NCBI RefSeq assembly: GCF_019703515.2
Contig: NC_059347.1
Span: forward strand, 20,916,001-20,980,000
DNA: 64,000 nt
Reading direction: 5' to 3'
Source of the DNA: Myxocyprinus asiaticus
Lineage: Eukaryota > Chordata > Actinopteri > Cypriniformes > Catostomidae
How positions within the stretch are numbered: position 1 is the first letter of the stretch; each line of letters opens with the position of its first letter. Below the pieces are notes generated by a model, which saw only the letters and a list, made by a program, of their open reading frames with translations, was not told the origin of the DNA and searched no databases. Of the stretch, positions 12,601 to 24,031 are shown piece after piece. A program made the position numbers and the translations under genes.

Positions 12601-15600
12601 ATGAAATAAGCATCTTGAAAAAGCACACCTGTCTCTGTGACAGCCCTAGGCTTTGTAAATAACAAACTAAAATGTGCCCGTGGTTCACAATGGTATGACG
12701 GCATTTGGAGGACGGGGCTTTGGAAAGAAGGGGCGTGTCTAATTATATGGCAGTTCCAGAACAGCTGATTTTAAAAACGGCACCTTTGAAAAAGGTATAA
12801 AACCAGTGCTGTCCCTGAATTTCCACATGAATCTACTGATCTTGAACTGAATTTCAACCCTCCTCTGTCCAGATCACATGGACAGCCAATGCAGCAGGCA
12901 TCATGACCAGGCTGAAGATGGGTGAGGAGCAATTGGTGAGCTATTTGCCCCTGAGTCACGTGGCAGCCCAGGTCAACGACATGTGGATATGCATGAGGTT
13001 TGCCGGCATAACCAGTTTTGCAGAACCAGATGCACTGAAGGTTAAAATCCTTTCTTGTACTGTTTTGTGTGTTCTCAATATATAGAATGCTTAAAGGCTT
13101 TGTTTACTTAAGGTCAGTTTTAAGTGTCACCGGTCCTACTCGTCCCACCCCGAGCGGGATTCGAACCAGCGATCCCTGGCATGGGAGTCGGACATGCTAG
13201 CAAGGAGGCTAGAAAAGCCATGGCCTCTAGCCTCAGTCACTAGTGTCTCTCTTAAGGCCAGGAGAGTGAGCTTTACACACTGCACAGCTATCCCGTACCA
13301 GCTGGCTACTGTTACACAAGCATGCAAAATTATTTCGGACACCACAACAGAGTGGATATAAAGTCACAGTCGAAGGCTTCTGGTTTTAATAAATAATAAA
13401 TCACAAATAACATTCTTCTAAAATGTTAAAATATACCACCTACTTTCCTGTGAGCCAATTTCGTTATTTTGATTAATTTATTATTATACCAATTGTGCAA
13501 AATTGTTATCATAAAGAATCAGTAGCTGTACCCAATCCTTTCACTAGTGTACTGTTCACAATTTAAAACTTAAAGGAATAACTATATCATTTTTTCTAGA
13601 TTTACATTTATTTGTTTAGCAAAACTATTTACAAATGAGGAATGTTACAACTGAAGTGATTCATCCTATATGTTATTAAAATGGAGTGTCTTGTTTACTG
13701 CAGGGCTCTCTGGCCAACACTCTGAGAGAGGTGCGTCCCACAAGCTTCTTGGGAGTTCCCAGAGTATGGGAAAAAATGCAAGAAGCGATGAAAGCCGCTG
13801 GTGCAAAATCATCCGTCATGAAGAAAAGCATCGCCGATTGGGCCAAGGGTATAGGACTTCAAGCAAGCTATAATGCCATGGATGGGTGCGTTTTAAAAGA
13901 ATCATAGATTTACTTATATATCATATCTTCTGAGAGGGACACAAAGCTCATTTTATCTTTGTACAGTGATTCCTCAGTGCCTTGGGGCTTCATGTTGGCA
14001 AATAACCTGGTTTTCAAAAATGTGCGAAAAGCTCTGGGTCTTGACCGCTGTAAGACTTGCTACACTGGTGCAGCTCCAATCACCAAAGACACACTAGAGT
14101 ACTTCATGAGCCTTTATATACCCATCTTTGAGCTGTATGGGATGAGTGAGAGCACTGGACCCCACACCATCTCCTGGGCTGAAGACTATCGCATTATGAG
14201 GTCAGAATCATGATGTGACATATCTGTTAAATATTAAACAAAGCTTCTCTATATCTCTCCCACTCTGTAACAGAATAAACAATTAAACAGAGCTCGGGGC
14301 AAAATTTACCCGGAAATGTTTAATTCGTTCATCTGACATATGGGCCTGACAATTATTTGAAGAGATAGTTCTCCCAAAAATGATCATTCTCTCATCATTT
14401 AATCACCATTATGCTGTCTCAAACTCATATGACTTTCCATCTTCTGTGGAACAAAAACAAAGATATTATCATAGTTTTATGATACATTTATATCCATACA
14501 ATGCAAGTCAATGAGGTCCAAACTTTCAAGCTCCTAAAAGCACATAAAGGATATAAGTGCCTCTTGACTGCCAAATAGGCATAAAGCATAAAGGTAATCC
14601 ATACAATTCAAGTGGTTTAATCCATGTCTGGTAAGATTTATAGTGAATAAGGTGTTACACTTTGGTCTGTTTCTCAACCAAAACCAAATGTATCACTTCA
14701 GAACCTTGCCTTTATGCTGCCTTTATGTCATTTTTGGAGCTTGAAAGTTTTGGTCCCCATTGACTTGCATTGTATGGATATAAACTCATCCTGCGTCAAT
14801 GAAAATATCTTGTGAGTGAGTAAATGATGAGAGAATTATAGCTATTCTTTTTACATTTCTCTAGTGTTGCGTTTATTGTGTTTTATTATTTACAGCTCAA
14901 ATTTGTATTTGTTTATTTCATTTAATAGGCAAAAGCCTTAATTGTTCATATTGAGAATTTATTTCAGTTAGTTGTTCAAATTCAAACATTTGACATGAAT
15001 GGCACATAGATGGCACACTGTGTGTTTTAATATAGCTAGAAAAGAAATGACCCCATAAAGGTAAAAATGCACTGGAGAAAAAGCTATTCTAGGGGGCAAA
15101 TATTGCCACTTAATAAAAAAAAGTATGTTTCTGACACTGCACTGGAAATAATGTTGTATCCATTGTAGAGCTCTTTTATATAAATTTTCTTGTGCCTACT
15201 ATATTGTCACATTTATGATTTGGACTCCTCCAGCTGTGGTAAGGTGATGACAGGCTGCAAAACCAAGCTAGACAAGGAGGATAATGATGGGAATGGTGAG
15301 GTCTGTGTCTGGGGACGGCATGTGTTCATGGGATACCTGAACATGGCAGACAAGACTGAAGAGGCACTGGATGCAGACGGTTGGCTACACTCAGGAGACC
15401 TGGGAAAACATGACAAAAATGACTTCCTGTACATCACTGGCAGGATAAAAGGTAGAAATGCACATAATTTGCAATTTGGGCAATTCCAAAATTTTACATT
15501 TAGGGTAGAGATTGCTATAAATACTAACAAATACTACTATATACATTGGCCCCTTCATGTATTTGGACAACTGAGTCACACTTAAAAATGTTTGGATGTC

Positions 15601-18402
15601 ATTACATTACATAAAAAATTATCAAACCATGTGGTATCTGCAAACAAATTATGCTAGACCTTTTCTCAGAACAAGTATAGTATATTTATATTAGTAGATT
15701 TTAGTATATTAGTGTGTGTGTAAATATATATATATATTATTATTATTTTTTTTTTTGCACTGATCTCATGGTGATTTTTTTGTGGATGCCTGAAATCAGT
15801 TCCCTCAAGTTCACATAGGTGTCCTAGCAGAGTAACTACAGGTGTAGTTCATCACAAACTATATCCATGTTCCGCACTCTCAGACAAGAGTGTAGAAAAG
15901 CAGAGCGCAAGTGGAAAAAAAGACAAGCTTCAGGTCTCTTTTGACATTTTAAAGGTGTGTTTAACACACTATCAAAGAGCAGTAAAGGAAGCGAAAGCTA
16001 AGTTTTTCTCTAAAGTAATCTCTGATAATGCAAATCGACCCTAAGTATTGTTTTTTTTTTTTCTCCCAATTTGGAATGCCCAATTCCCACTACTTAGTAG
16101 GTCCTTGGGGTGGCGCGGTTACTCACCTCAATCTGGGTGGCGGAGGACAAGTCTCAGTTGCCTCTGCTTCTGAGACAGTCAATCCGTGCATCTTATCACG
16201 TGGCTCGCTGTGCATGACACCGCAGAGACTCCCAGCATGTGGAGGCTCATGCTACTCTTCGCGATCCACGCACAACTTACCACGTGCCCCACTGAGAGCG
16301 AGAACCCCTAATTGCGACCACAAGGAGGTTACCCCATGTGACTCTACCCTCCCTAGCAACTGGGCTACTTTGGTTGCTTAGGCCTGGCTGGAGTCACTCA
16401 GCACACCCTGGATTCGAACTCGTGACTCCAGGGGTGGTTGTCAGTGTCAATACTCGCTGAGCTACCCAGGCCCCCCCCAAAGTATTGTTTAATACAATCT
16501 ATACTGTTTTAAACCCTACTAGAAATGCTTTTCTGGACGCCATTCAGGAGACCTGTGAGACATTTTTAAACTTCTTTTCTCACAAAATCGAGCAGATAAA
16601 GGTGCTATTGTACTTTCACAATTTGATCAACCACTAATTCCTTCCCCGCCCAGCTCCCTGATTCACTTTCAACCAGTTACGTTAGAACAGTTAGCAGATG
16701 TAGTTTCTAAGATGAAGTGTTCCAGTTACAAGCTGGATATTCTTTTTCTGCACCTTCTTAACAAAGTTTTCATGACTGTAAGTTCCAGTGTGACAGCTAT
16801 AATTAACAGCTCATTAGCAAGTGGAGTTGTTCCAAGTAGTTTTAAACATGCAATTCTACATCCTTTGTTTAAAAAAAAAACTTTTTTGTATCCGGCAATA
16901 CACAACAATTATAGACCAATCTCCAAACTACCTTTTATTTCCAAGATTTTGGTGAGAGTTGTTTATTTGCAACTCTACTCTTATCTAAATTCATTAAACA
17001 TTTTAGACACATTTCAGTCTGGTTTCAGACCCTTGCACAGCACCGAATCGGCATTGCTGAAGGTCACTAGCGATATTTTTCTCTCCATGGATTCAGGTTC
17101 ACCTGTCATCTTAGTTTTATTAGATCTCAGTGCCTCGTTCAACATTATCGACCATAATATTCTTCTCAATCGTCTAGAATGTATGGTTGGCATCAAGGGT
17201 ATGGTCCTCCTGTGGTTTTCCTCCTATCTAAAGGAAAGGATGTTTTCTGTAAATTTAGGGAATTTTTCTTCTACGTCGGATAATTACAGTGTTTTTAATA
17301 AGTACAGCATATCTTATCACTGTTATGCTGATGATTCTCAATTTTATTTCCCTGTGAGCGTAAACAAGAATATTTCATTTGAGAATGCCCTAAATTTCTT
17401 CAAGGATATTAAACATTGGCTGGCAAATATTTTTTACTATTAAATGTAATTTTGGGATTAAATTAGGATCCTCCATGTCCTCTTTACCTGGCCTGGTTGC
17501 CCAGTTAGGTCCTCTGTCGTCGAATGTACAAGATCATGTGAGGAGTCTTGGAGTGATTTTAGACTCCTTGTTACTTTTCAATAAGCAGATCAGTGCTGTT
17601 GTCAAGGGTAGCTTTTTCCACCTGAGATCTATCGCTAAAATAAAACATTTTCTTTTCCATAAAGACCTGGAAATTGTAATCCACTCACTTATTACATCAA
17701 GGTTAGACTATTGTATTTCATTGTACAATGGTCTCCCTCAAACTGCATTATCCCACCTACACCTAGTTCAAAACGTGGCAGCTAGGGTTTGAACAGGTTC
17801 AAGAAAGAGGGATCACATTTCCTCTGTTTTAGTGTCTCTACACTGGCTTCCCATGAAATTCAGGGTCGATTTTTACATTTTGCTTTGTCTACAAGGCACT
17901 ATCTGGTCTCGCGCCCCAATATATCAGTGATCTTCTCCTCCCTTACTCCCCCACTAGAGCGCACAGGTCGTCTCATCAACTTCTTCTGAGGGTTCCTCAG
18001 TGTCGCTACAGATCTAAGGGTGATCGTGCTTTTTCTGTGGTAGGTCCTAATCTATGGGTCAGCTTCTTCATTAGCAATTTTTAAATCTTCTTAGAAAACG
18101 TATTTTTGTTCTGTAGCTTTTGAATAGGTCCTTGAATAGGTTGAAATGGGTAAATACATGATGCTGTACTTAAAGGTATTTATAATTTTTTAATTACGTT
18201 TTATATATATATATATATATATATCACTCTGTCATTGTATATTTATTTGTTTGATCTTTAAAGCATTGTAAAGTTTGGGTCAACTTCTGTTGTTTTTAAA
18301 TGTGCTCTATAAATAAAGGTTGACTTGACACTAAGTCTGAAACCATAAAGTGTTCACATATATCCAAATATAAAACAGTATTTTTTTTAAAATCCCTATA
18401 AA

Positions 18403-18464
<62 letters not shown>

Positions 18465-20478
18465 TGTGCTATATTTCTTTAAAAAAAAAAAATGCCACTT
18501 GGCTTTGATATTTGTTATATAATGCAAAAAAAAATTTTAAGTGTGGCATAGTGTTCAAATGCTTTTTAGGGAACTTTTATTGGCTTGGGAATACAACCAT
18601 GTTTCTACTGAAATGTGTGCAGGAGATTATTTAAGATGAAAGTATAAAGCATAATTTTTTTTAAATGTTTATATGTGTATAAAATATGTACCTAATTAGT
18701 TTGTTTTTGCAGAGTTAATCATTACTGCTGGTGGAGAAAATGTACCACCGGTCCCCATTGAGGATGCAGTAAAGGAGGAGGTGTCAATAATCAGTAATGC
18801 AATGTTGGTTGGAGACAAAAAGAAGTTCCTCTCCATGCTACTCACACTCAAAGTAAGCCTACACTTACAGTACTCGAGCCCATTAAAAGTGAAGTATTTT
18901 TAGTAGCTAAAAATGTATCCCATTGCACTCAGTCTTTGCTATGTGTAAAAAAAAGTTTAAATGAATGTTGGTCATTTTCTTTTGAATCAAATTAAAGAGA
19001 ACTCTTTTTTTTTTTTTTTTTTCTTGTCAGTGTAATGTTGATGAGAATGGAGAGCCCACAGATGAACTGACCTCACTCGCGGTGGAGTTTTGTCGACAGC
19101 ATGGTGTGATTGCCAGCAAAGTTTCAGAAATCATTAACAAAAAAGAGCCAGCCATTTACAAAGTGATCCAGGAGGGCATGGAGCGTGTCAATGCTAAAGC
19201 AACATCCAATGCCCAGAGAGTCCAGAAGTGGACCATCCTGTCACGGGACTTCTCCATATCTGGAGGAGAACTTGGTGAGTTTTTTTGTTTTGTTTTTTTT
19301 TTTCCAATTTGGAATGTCCAATTCCCAGTGTGCTCTAAGTCCTCATGGTGGGGTAGTGACTCTCCTCAATCCGGGTGGCGGAGGATGAATTTCAGGTGCC
19401 TCCGCGTCTGAGACGTCAATCCGCACATCTTATCACGTGGCTTGTTGAGCGTGTTACCGTATAGACATAGCACGTGTGGAGGCTTCACGCTATTCTCCAC
19501 GGCATCCACGCACAACTCACCATGCGCCCCACTGAGAGCAGGAAACACACATTATAGCGACCACAAAGAGGTTACCCCATGTGTCTCTACCCTCCCTAGC
19601 AACCAGGCCAATTTGGTTGCTTAGGAGACCTGGCTGGAGTCACTCAGCACGCCCTGTATTCAAACTCGCGACTCCAGGGGTGGTAGTCAGTGTCAATACT
19701 CGCTGAGCTACCCAGGCCCCTGGTGAGTTTTATTTTTTAATATTTAAACAGGAATATAAAAGAGAGAAAGTGAGTCAATTGGAGAGTTGCATGGTCCATC
19801 TAATACTTTGGTGCTCAACTGGTTTTACAACTGGGTTTAGGACCCATATGTTTACTTTGGACATCAAGTGGCAACCCAACACAGTACAAACATTTTTATA
19901 GTACAGAAGTAACCAAAATGTCCTTAAAATCACACATTTAAATGTATTAATATTACCATTAACTGCAGGCCCACCAATGTGCAAAATTATTAACATGACA
20001 ATTTACCAGCCTACCAGTCTAACGCACAGCATTTGACGACATCATGAGAAGACATGAGAAGCATTTTCTCCTCCCTTTTAAAAGTTGATAAGCATATATA
20101 TTTTGCTATCCTTACTATGCACTATTACATAGGAATAAACTGCAGAGATACTTTTACCTGTCAGCTTGAGACAAAATATCAAAAACATGTGTTTAAATGG
20201 GTCAAATACTTACCTTATCATATACTGTCTAACTGCATTCCTGGTCACATAACAGCATGTCAGTCATGTAATAGTCAGGTATGTAAAGAGACAGACATAG
20301 ATCTGTGATTGGACTGTATCCATTTCTTATATTGTACAAATGTCAACTTCTTAAACTTTTATGACTAAGGTTAAAAGCACAGCTTCCTTTTTCTCTGTCA
20401 GGTCCAACTATGAAGCTCAAGAGGCCTGTTGTCACTAAAATGTATCAAGAAGAAATCAACAAGTTTTATGGGGAATAA
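6626..20478 (+). CDS. acsbg2: Long-chain acyl-CoA synthetase, bubblegum family (ACSBG2-like), 14 coding exons
   Basis: It activates long-chain fatty acids to acyl-CoA via an acyl-AMP intermediate. Exons: 6626-6696, 6933-7060, 8636-8913, 9962-10050, 10198-10318, 11614-11694, 12020-12169, 12873-13040, 13704-13885, 13967-14200, 15234-15451, 18713-18852, 19031-19274, 20402-20478. All junctions are GT-AG and keep frame; together they give 2181 nt, or 726 codons plus TAA. Seen motifs: the AMP-binding loop [11 protein letters not shown] (residues 289-299), YGMSESTG (480-487), [10 protein letters not shown] (549-558) and [20 protein letters not shown]. The C-terminus ends [25 protein letters not shown]. 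Length fits the ACSBG family (about 670-725). LHSGD favours ACSBG2, while parts of the C-terminus also resemble ACSBG1, so the paralogue is less sure than the family. Introns carry several transposable elements; no coding lesion was found. A second possible start exists at 8596. Confidence 0.93.
6851..6930 (+). repeat. CT and T-rich tract at the 3' end of acsbg2 intron 1
   Basis: A (CT)n run, a C run and a long T/TTTA-rich tract lead directly into the exon 2 acceptor at 6931-6932. It forms an unusually long polypyrimidine tract. Confidence 0.75.
8596..8635 (+). promoter_or_regulatory. acsbg2: Possible alternative first exon of the ACSBG2-like gene, overlapping the exon 3 acceptor
   Basis: An ATG at 8596 opens a 13-codon leader ([13 protein letters not shown]) that runs without a stop through the exon 3 splice acceptor (AG at 8634-8635) and stays in frame with the synthetase. 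Exon 3 can therefore be read as an internal exon (frame-matched G|GA junction from exon 2) or as the start of a shorter protein. The leader is cysteine-rich. The 200 bases upstream include an inverted CCAAT (attggttgg near 8398). The pyrimidine-rich leader may only be the acceptor's polypyrimidine tract. Confidence 0.4.
9181..9710. mobile_element. Short Tc1-type element with inverted ends in acsbg2 intron 3
   Basis: The left terminus is acagtactgtgcaaaagttt (from 9184). The right terminus is its reverse complement (to 9706), matching at 26 of 28 positions, flanked by TA-rich sequence. The interior retains a short transposase-like remnant (around 9335-9560: cagggagccctgcaacagat and following) with no usable frame. 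It is a deletion derivative. Confidence 0.75.
10340..10410 (+). repeat. Fragment of a common fish interspersed repeat in intron 5
   Basis: The stretch catttagcaggtcaatgctt followed by tatccaaagcgacttacaca matches the widely dispersed fish 'tccaaagcgactta' motif. A related fragment lies at 61935-62085. The class (SINE or LINE tail) cannot be settled here. Confidence 0.5.
11311..11384 (+). mobile_element. L2-type LINE 3' tail fragment in intron 5
   Basis: The segment with tgttgtttttaaatgtgcta and a ctgacttgacttgac terminus matches the 3' end of the larger LINE at 18255-18329. It is a strongly 5'-truncated insertion of the same family. Confidence 0.75.
13137..13330 (-). mobile_element. tRNA-derived SINE-like element in intron 8 (second family)
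   Basis: On the minus strand, ggttcgaatcccgctcgggg is a good RNA polymerase III B box, and the upstream part (gtagccagctggtacgg) is compatible with a degenerate A-box region. The sequence differs from the long SINE family seen at 16054, 19284, 23560 and 29961. No tRNA cloverleaf survives, so a SINE is favoured over a tRNA gene. Confidence 0.55.
14361..14850. mobile_element. Degenerate 'agttcaccca' family inverted-repeat element in intron 10
   Basis: The left end reads gatagttctcccaaaaatga then ctctcatcattt. The right end retains gagtgagtaaatgatgagag. Internal blocks (tccatacaatgcaagtcaat and its inverted partner near 14760) mirror one another. It is more diverged than the copy at 281-928. 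Confidence 0.75.
15800..18329 (+). mobile_element. L2-type LINE, decayed, in acsbg2 intron 11
   Basis: The reverse transcriptase is partly open at 16712-17443. It has [37 protein letters not shown] (first catalytic Asp region) and [12 protein letters not shown] (YADD box). The segment normally between these (the GVPQGS-type block) is missing, so the frame joins [10 protein letters not shown] directly to the YADD part. Further C-terminal sequence continues at 17475-17792 and beyond in other frames. The 3' end is taaataaaggttgacttgac. Upstream sequence (15890-16050) encodes the RT N-terminal region and is split by a SINE. It lies in the same orientation as the host gene and is inactive. Confidence 0.85.
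16054..16479 (-). mobile_element. Long tRNA-derived SINE inserted in the L2 LINE
   Basis: On the minus strand the head reads ggcctgggtagctcagcgag (A box) and gagttcgaatcc (B box), followed by a 3' body ending in gggaattgggcattccaaat and a T-rich stretch on +. It is flanked by an exact 11-base direct repeat, aagtattgttt, at 16043-16053 and 16480-16490. This proves insertion into the LINE body. Confidence 0.9.
18403..18461. repeat. (TG)n(TA)n microsatellite
   Basis: About ten TG units are followed by about nineteen TA units in intron 11. A shorter TA run lies at about 18203-18223 in the 3' part of the LINE. Confidence 0.95.
19284..19720 (-). mobile_element. Long tRNA-derived SINE at the start of acsbg2 intron 13
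   Basis: Same family as 16054-16479: ccaatttggaatgtccaatt on the left (3' body), and the tRNA-like head on the right (gagttcgaat region and tgagctacccagg as reverse complement). It is flanked by an exact 11-base duplication, tggtgagtttt, at 19273-19283 and 19721-19731. That duplication contains the exon 13 donor GTGAGT, so the intron now has a second identical donor 448 bases downstream. Confidence 0.9.
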
Positions 20479-21120
20479 CAGACATCCCCAGAAGAAACTT
20501 TTGTGCTTTTTATTAAACTTGTTTGCAGCAGTAATGAGTGACAACAATTGGATCCCATTCTTTTGCCACTGCTCAGTAATATATCTGGATTCCGCTCACT
20601 TTGAAGCTTCTAACAGACTGCTGGACAGTAAGCCTTACTATTACAAAGCCATCTGTCCTCAGTCAAACTTTATCAACTCCACCATTTTCGATGGCACTAT
20701 ATGCAGCTAAAAAGATTGATTCAATGCAGCCGTGATTTTTCTCATGTTGTCAGTTATTCACTTTTTGGTAATTGATTATGTACCAATATATACCAATATT
20801 TTTCAATTCAGAATCAATTTGCTGATCAATTACCTCCTCGAGGTAGCTGCTTGATCAGTTTTTCTGTTATTACAACTGGTCTTTTGTTCTGTATATTCTG
20901 TAGAATATACGAAATGTTAATTAAATTACTGTGCATATTACTGTTAATGTGAGATCTGTTCAATCTCTTCAAACAGTTACAGTGTAACTGTAAAGAAGCA
21001 GATGTGCAAAGAAAATGTTATACTTTTGTCTTTCACCCAGCACCCTGGATATTTTTGAGAGTAAGATCGTCAGCATATGTAGGAAAATATAAATGAAATA
21101 AATTATAGATTAGAACGGCA
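20479..21120 (+). promoter_or_regulatory. acsbg2: acsbg2 3'UTR with polyadenylation signal
   Basis: AATAAA at 21097-21102 lies 619 bases after the TAA stop. The intervening sequence has only short frames with no recognisable product, consistent with a 3'UTR. Confidence 0.6.
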
Positions 21121-22381
21121 CAAGTAAAGAATGTATTTGGATGTCTTTCAGAAATGTGTTTTGTTGCTTCTATCAATGTCTGCCAGGAGGAGAATATCGT
21201 GAGGATAACCTCCTGATATCTACCAGTGTGCTTGTGTTTTGAAACTACAAAGGGTGGTGTTCAGCTCTCGGATGAAATACCACACTAAAAGCACATTATA
21301 GTTTGAGATCCACTCCCCTGTTATTGTTTAAATTGCATTGCTGAACCAGTTTCGAAGTGAACCAGAAACACAATCATGCTTTGGCAAGAAACATCATCCC
21401 TCCATAAATCCATGTTCTTTTGTTCTCTTTTCAGTTTCATTGAGAGTAGATTATTCTGCATTTTTGTTTGTAGTAGATTATATCACAATAAATGGAGCTT
21501 GTCTGGGTTTAAGTGAAGCTGTAGAAGCCCATCAACAGTATTTATTGAATTATTGAGAGTATTTCTGACACAGAAGTCTCACAGAATATCACAGAAGAGA
21601 TATACAAAGCACAATGAATTTTAATGAAAATGTACAACCTATTCATAGTTATTATTCAGCATATTATTCCGACTAGTAATTTAGAGTGCTATATGACAAG
21701 CACAAGCTCAAAGACTTGCTACATTAAATAGATGTGGCATGAAAGGCACAGCGCATCCAGTTTTCATAAACATTTGAGTAGTAATTATAAAAATGCTTCA
21801 TCACTACTTACAATATTTATTATATTATTTTATTGTTATATTAAATCTATAAATGATGTACAAGAAAGGGAGAGAGAAAAGGAATTGAAGTAAAATTGAC
21901 TCAAGTCATGTCTTTTTCAAGGTAATTTTAGAATGGCATTGTCTATAGTATATGTGCCCTCTCATGAATATCAAATTTATTTCAGACGGATATATTTTAC
22001 AATGCTTCATTTTTTTTGTAGATAACTACATCATAAAATTAGGAAGCTCAGACAGAAGTTCATTTTGTCAGAATGGAGAAAAGTTTTGGGAAACTTTATA
22101 GTCAAAAAACTATAACACGGAACACTATAAAACTGGTCCTCTGCGTGTGCATTCACGCAATGTACTGTGATCGTGCTTGGTCTTCTGAAGCATGCAAAAC
22201 TCAGGCAGCATTTTCATATAAGGTTGGCATTAATGATTGATTTATTACTGATAATGAAATTATAGATTTGCTTAGAAACAAAACCTCTTCGGAGCGCTCA
22301 TGTTTATAATCTGACTGGAACAAATTGGACGCCCCTCAACCCTGAGAAAAAAAACTCAGATATGCGCAAATTCATAAGTGA

Positions 22382-22385
<4 letters not shown>
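21120..22385. other. Intergenic sequence without recognised feature
   Basis: AT-rich. Short frames show no known domain. Nothing beyond ordinary AT-rich repeats was seen before the TA microsatellite. Confidence 0.4.

Positions 22386-22450
<65 letters not shown>
22386..22450. repeat. (TA)n microsatellite
   Basis: An uninterrupted TA run of about 32 units ends exactly where the solo-LTR-like unit begins. Confidence 0.97.
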
Positions 22451-22454
<4 letters not shown>

Positions 22455-22687
22455 GAGCCGAGGAGGGCGGGGCCGGGTTGGAATGAGACACACCCGGTCC
22501 CCAATCAGCCTGATGGGGCGCGCGAGGGATAAAGGCGGCCGGGGACGACAGTTCGAGAGAGAGAGAATTACAGACAGCTGTGCTGTGTTTTTAGTTGTGT
22601 GTTTTTGGTTGGGTTTTTGTTTAATAAATTATTATTTAAGTTGTCAAGCCGGTTCTCGCCTCCTCCTTTCCTCTAAACCCCCTTACA
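22451..22687 (+). mobile_element. Solo-LTR-like unit (237 bp, TG...CA)
   Basis: The unit starts tgtggagccgagg and ends ccccttaca, giving the canonical TG...CA ends. It has a GC-rich U3-like part, a TATA-like ggataaaggcgg, a run of gagaga, and an AATAAA (taataaattatt) near 22622 in the position of an LTR polyadenylation signal. The sequence atata flanks both sides (22446-22450 and 22688-22692) but lies in a TA repeat, so that duplication is weak evidence. No primer-binding site or coding remnant is adjacent, consistent with LTR-LTR recombination. Confidence 0.6.
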
Positions 22688-22856
22688 ATATATTAAGAGG
22701 AAAGGTATGTAGTTTCCATCCTTGACTTTATAACACTGTTCTAACCATCCAAACAATTAATGTTAGCGTCCTGTCCACCTTGTCGGCAATGCAATTCTCC
22801 AGTGCAGCAATTAGTTATGAACAAATAAATTATCAAACCACCTTTAGTTGTCTTAA

Positions 22857-23175
22857 ATGACTGATTTATTGTACCATGACATTAATAATATGTACTGTAC
22901 ATATACATTGGCTTTTCTATGTGGAAGTTTGAAGCATCCATCTCTAAAAATAGCCTTGCACAACAAACTCCACACAGAGTCAGTGATTGTTTTTATTGAA
23001 CCTCTAGAGGCCGCCGTTATATTGTTGAAACAAGGAGGTAGAATGCTCCAGCGCCGGCCACTGAGAAATGAAACCAAAAATAACTATCGGAAACTATCTG
23101 AGTTTTTTTATTTCCGATAGCCGAAAAATTGGCCCCAATTAATTGGGAAATCATATATATCGGTCGACCTGTACT
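22857..23175. mobile_element. Relic of a DNA transposon-like repeat
   Basis: The right part contains aactatcggaaactatctga, then ttccgatagccgaaaaattgg and atcggtcgacct. The inverted cgatag/ctatcg motifs and the atcggtcgacct end are typical of hAT-like non-autonomous repeats of fish. The left terminus is not clear, and no coding sequence remains. Confidence 0.4.
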
Positions 23176-23559
23176 CCTAACCCAAACCGTAAATTGAACC
23201 CTAACATTACAGAGACCACAACCACGTTCTTTCAGTATCTGGAATGTGACGTCAAAAGCATGGAGGAAAGGCTCAGGCCAGATCTACAGTATTTGAACAT
23301 TAGGCACAAGTCTACTCTGTGGGTGGTGGATGTGGCATCTGAAGAGGTAGAGATGGTGTGCTAGCATGACAGTATGGGGGTGTGAGAATCAAGGTGTTCA
23401 GTTCAAAACTTAGAACAAGCATAGTGGTTGCAGCTAATCCAGGCAGGTTGTAGGCAGTTCTGATGGTTGGGGTGAAGGTATGACTAGGCTGAAAAGAAAC
23501 TTGATTGACATCAATGTGACCATGGGCATCACTTTGTTTTAAAAAGTGGTGGGGACAGG

Positions 23560-24014
23560 GGGCCTTGGTAGCTCAGCAAGTACTGACACTGACTACCACC
23601 CCTGGAGTTGCGAGTTCGAATCCAGGGTGTGCTGAGTGACTCCAGCCAGGTCTCCTAAGCAACCAAATTGGCCCGGTTGCTAGGGAGGGTAGAGTCACAT
23701 GGGGTAACCTCCTCGTGGTCGTGATTAGTGGTTCTCGCTCTCAATGGGGCGTGTGGTAAGTTGTGCATGGATCGCGGAGAGTAGCATGAGCCTCCACATG
23801 CTGGGAGTCTCCGTGGTGTCATGCACAACGAGCCACGTGATAAGATGCGTGGATTAATGGTGTCAGAAGCTGAGGCAACTGAGACTAGTCCTTTGCCACC
23901 TGGATTGAGGTGAGTAACCGCGCCACCACGAAGACCTAGTAAGTAGTGGGAATTGGGCATTCCAAATTGGGAGAAAATGGGATAATAAATTATTATTTTT
24001 TTATTTTTTTTTTT
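23560..24014 (+). mobile_element. Long tRNA-derived SINE, full length
   Basis: The head is cttggtagctcagcaagtac (A box) and gagttcgaatccaggg (B box), the body ends gggaattgggcattccaaat, and the tail is T-rich. Direct repeats of 17 bases with one mismatch (aaagtggtggggacagg at 23543-23559, aaagtggttgggacagg at 24015-24031) mark the insertion. It is the best complete copy of the family here. Confidence 0.9.
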
Positions 24015-24031
24015 AAAGTGGTTGGGACAGG

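Noticed and set aside
13137..13330. A true tRNA gene on the minus strand
   Set aside because: A B box is present, but the acceptor and D-arm pairing of a functional tRNA cannot be built; a tRNA-derived SINE is more likely.
20429..20710. A 93-codon frame overlapping the acsbg2 stop
   Set aside because: It is out of frame with the last exon and lies in the 3'UTR; no domain is seen.
22378..22725. 115-codon frame beginning with repeated Tyr-Ile
   Set aside because: It is the translation of the TA microsatellite continuing into the solo-LTR-like unit.
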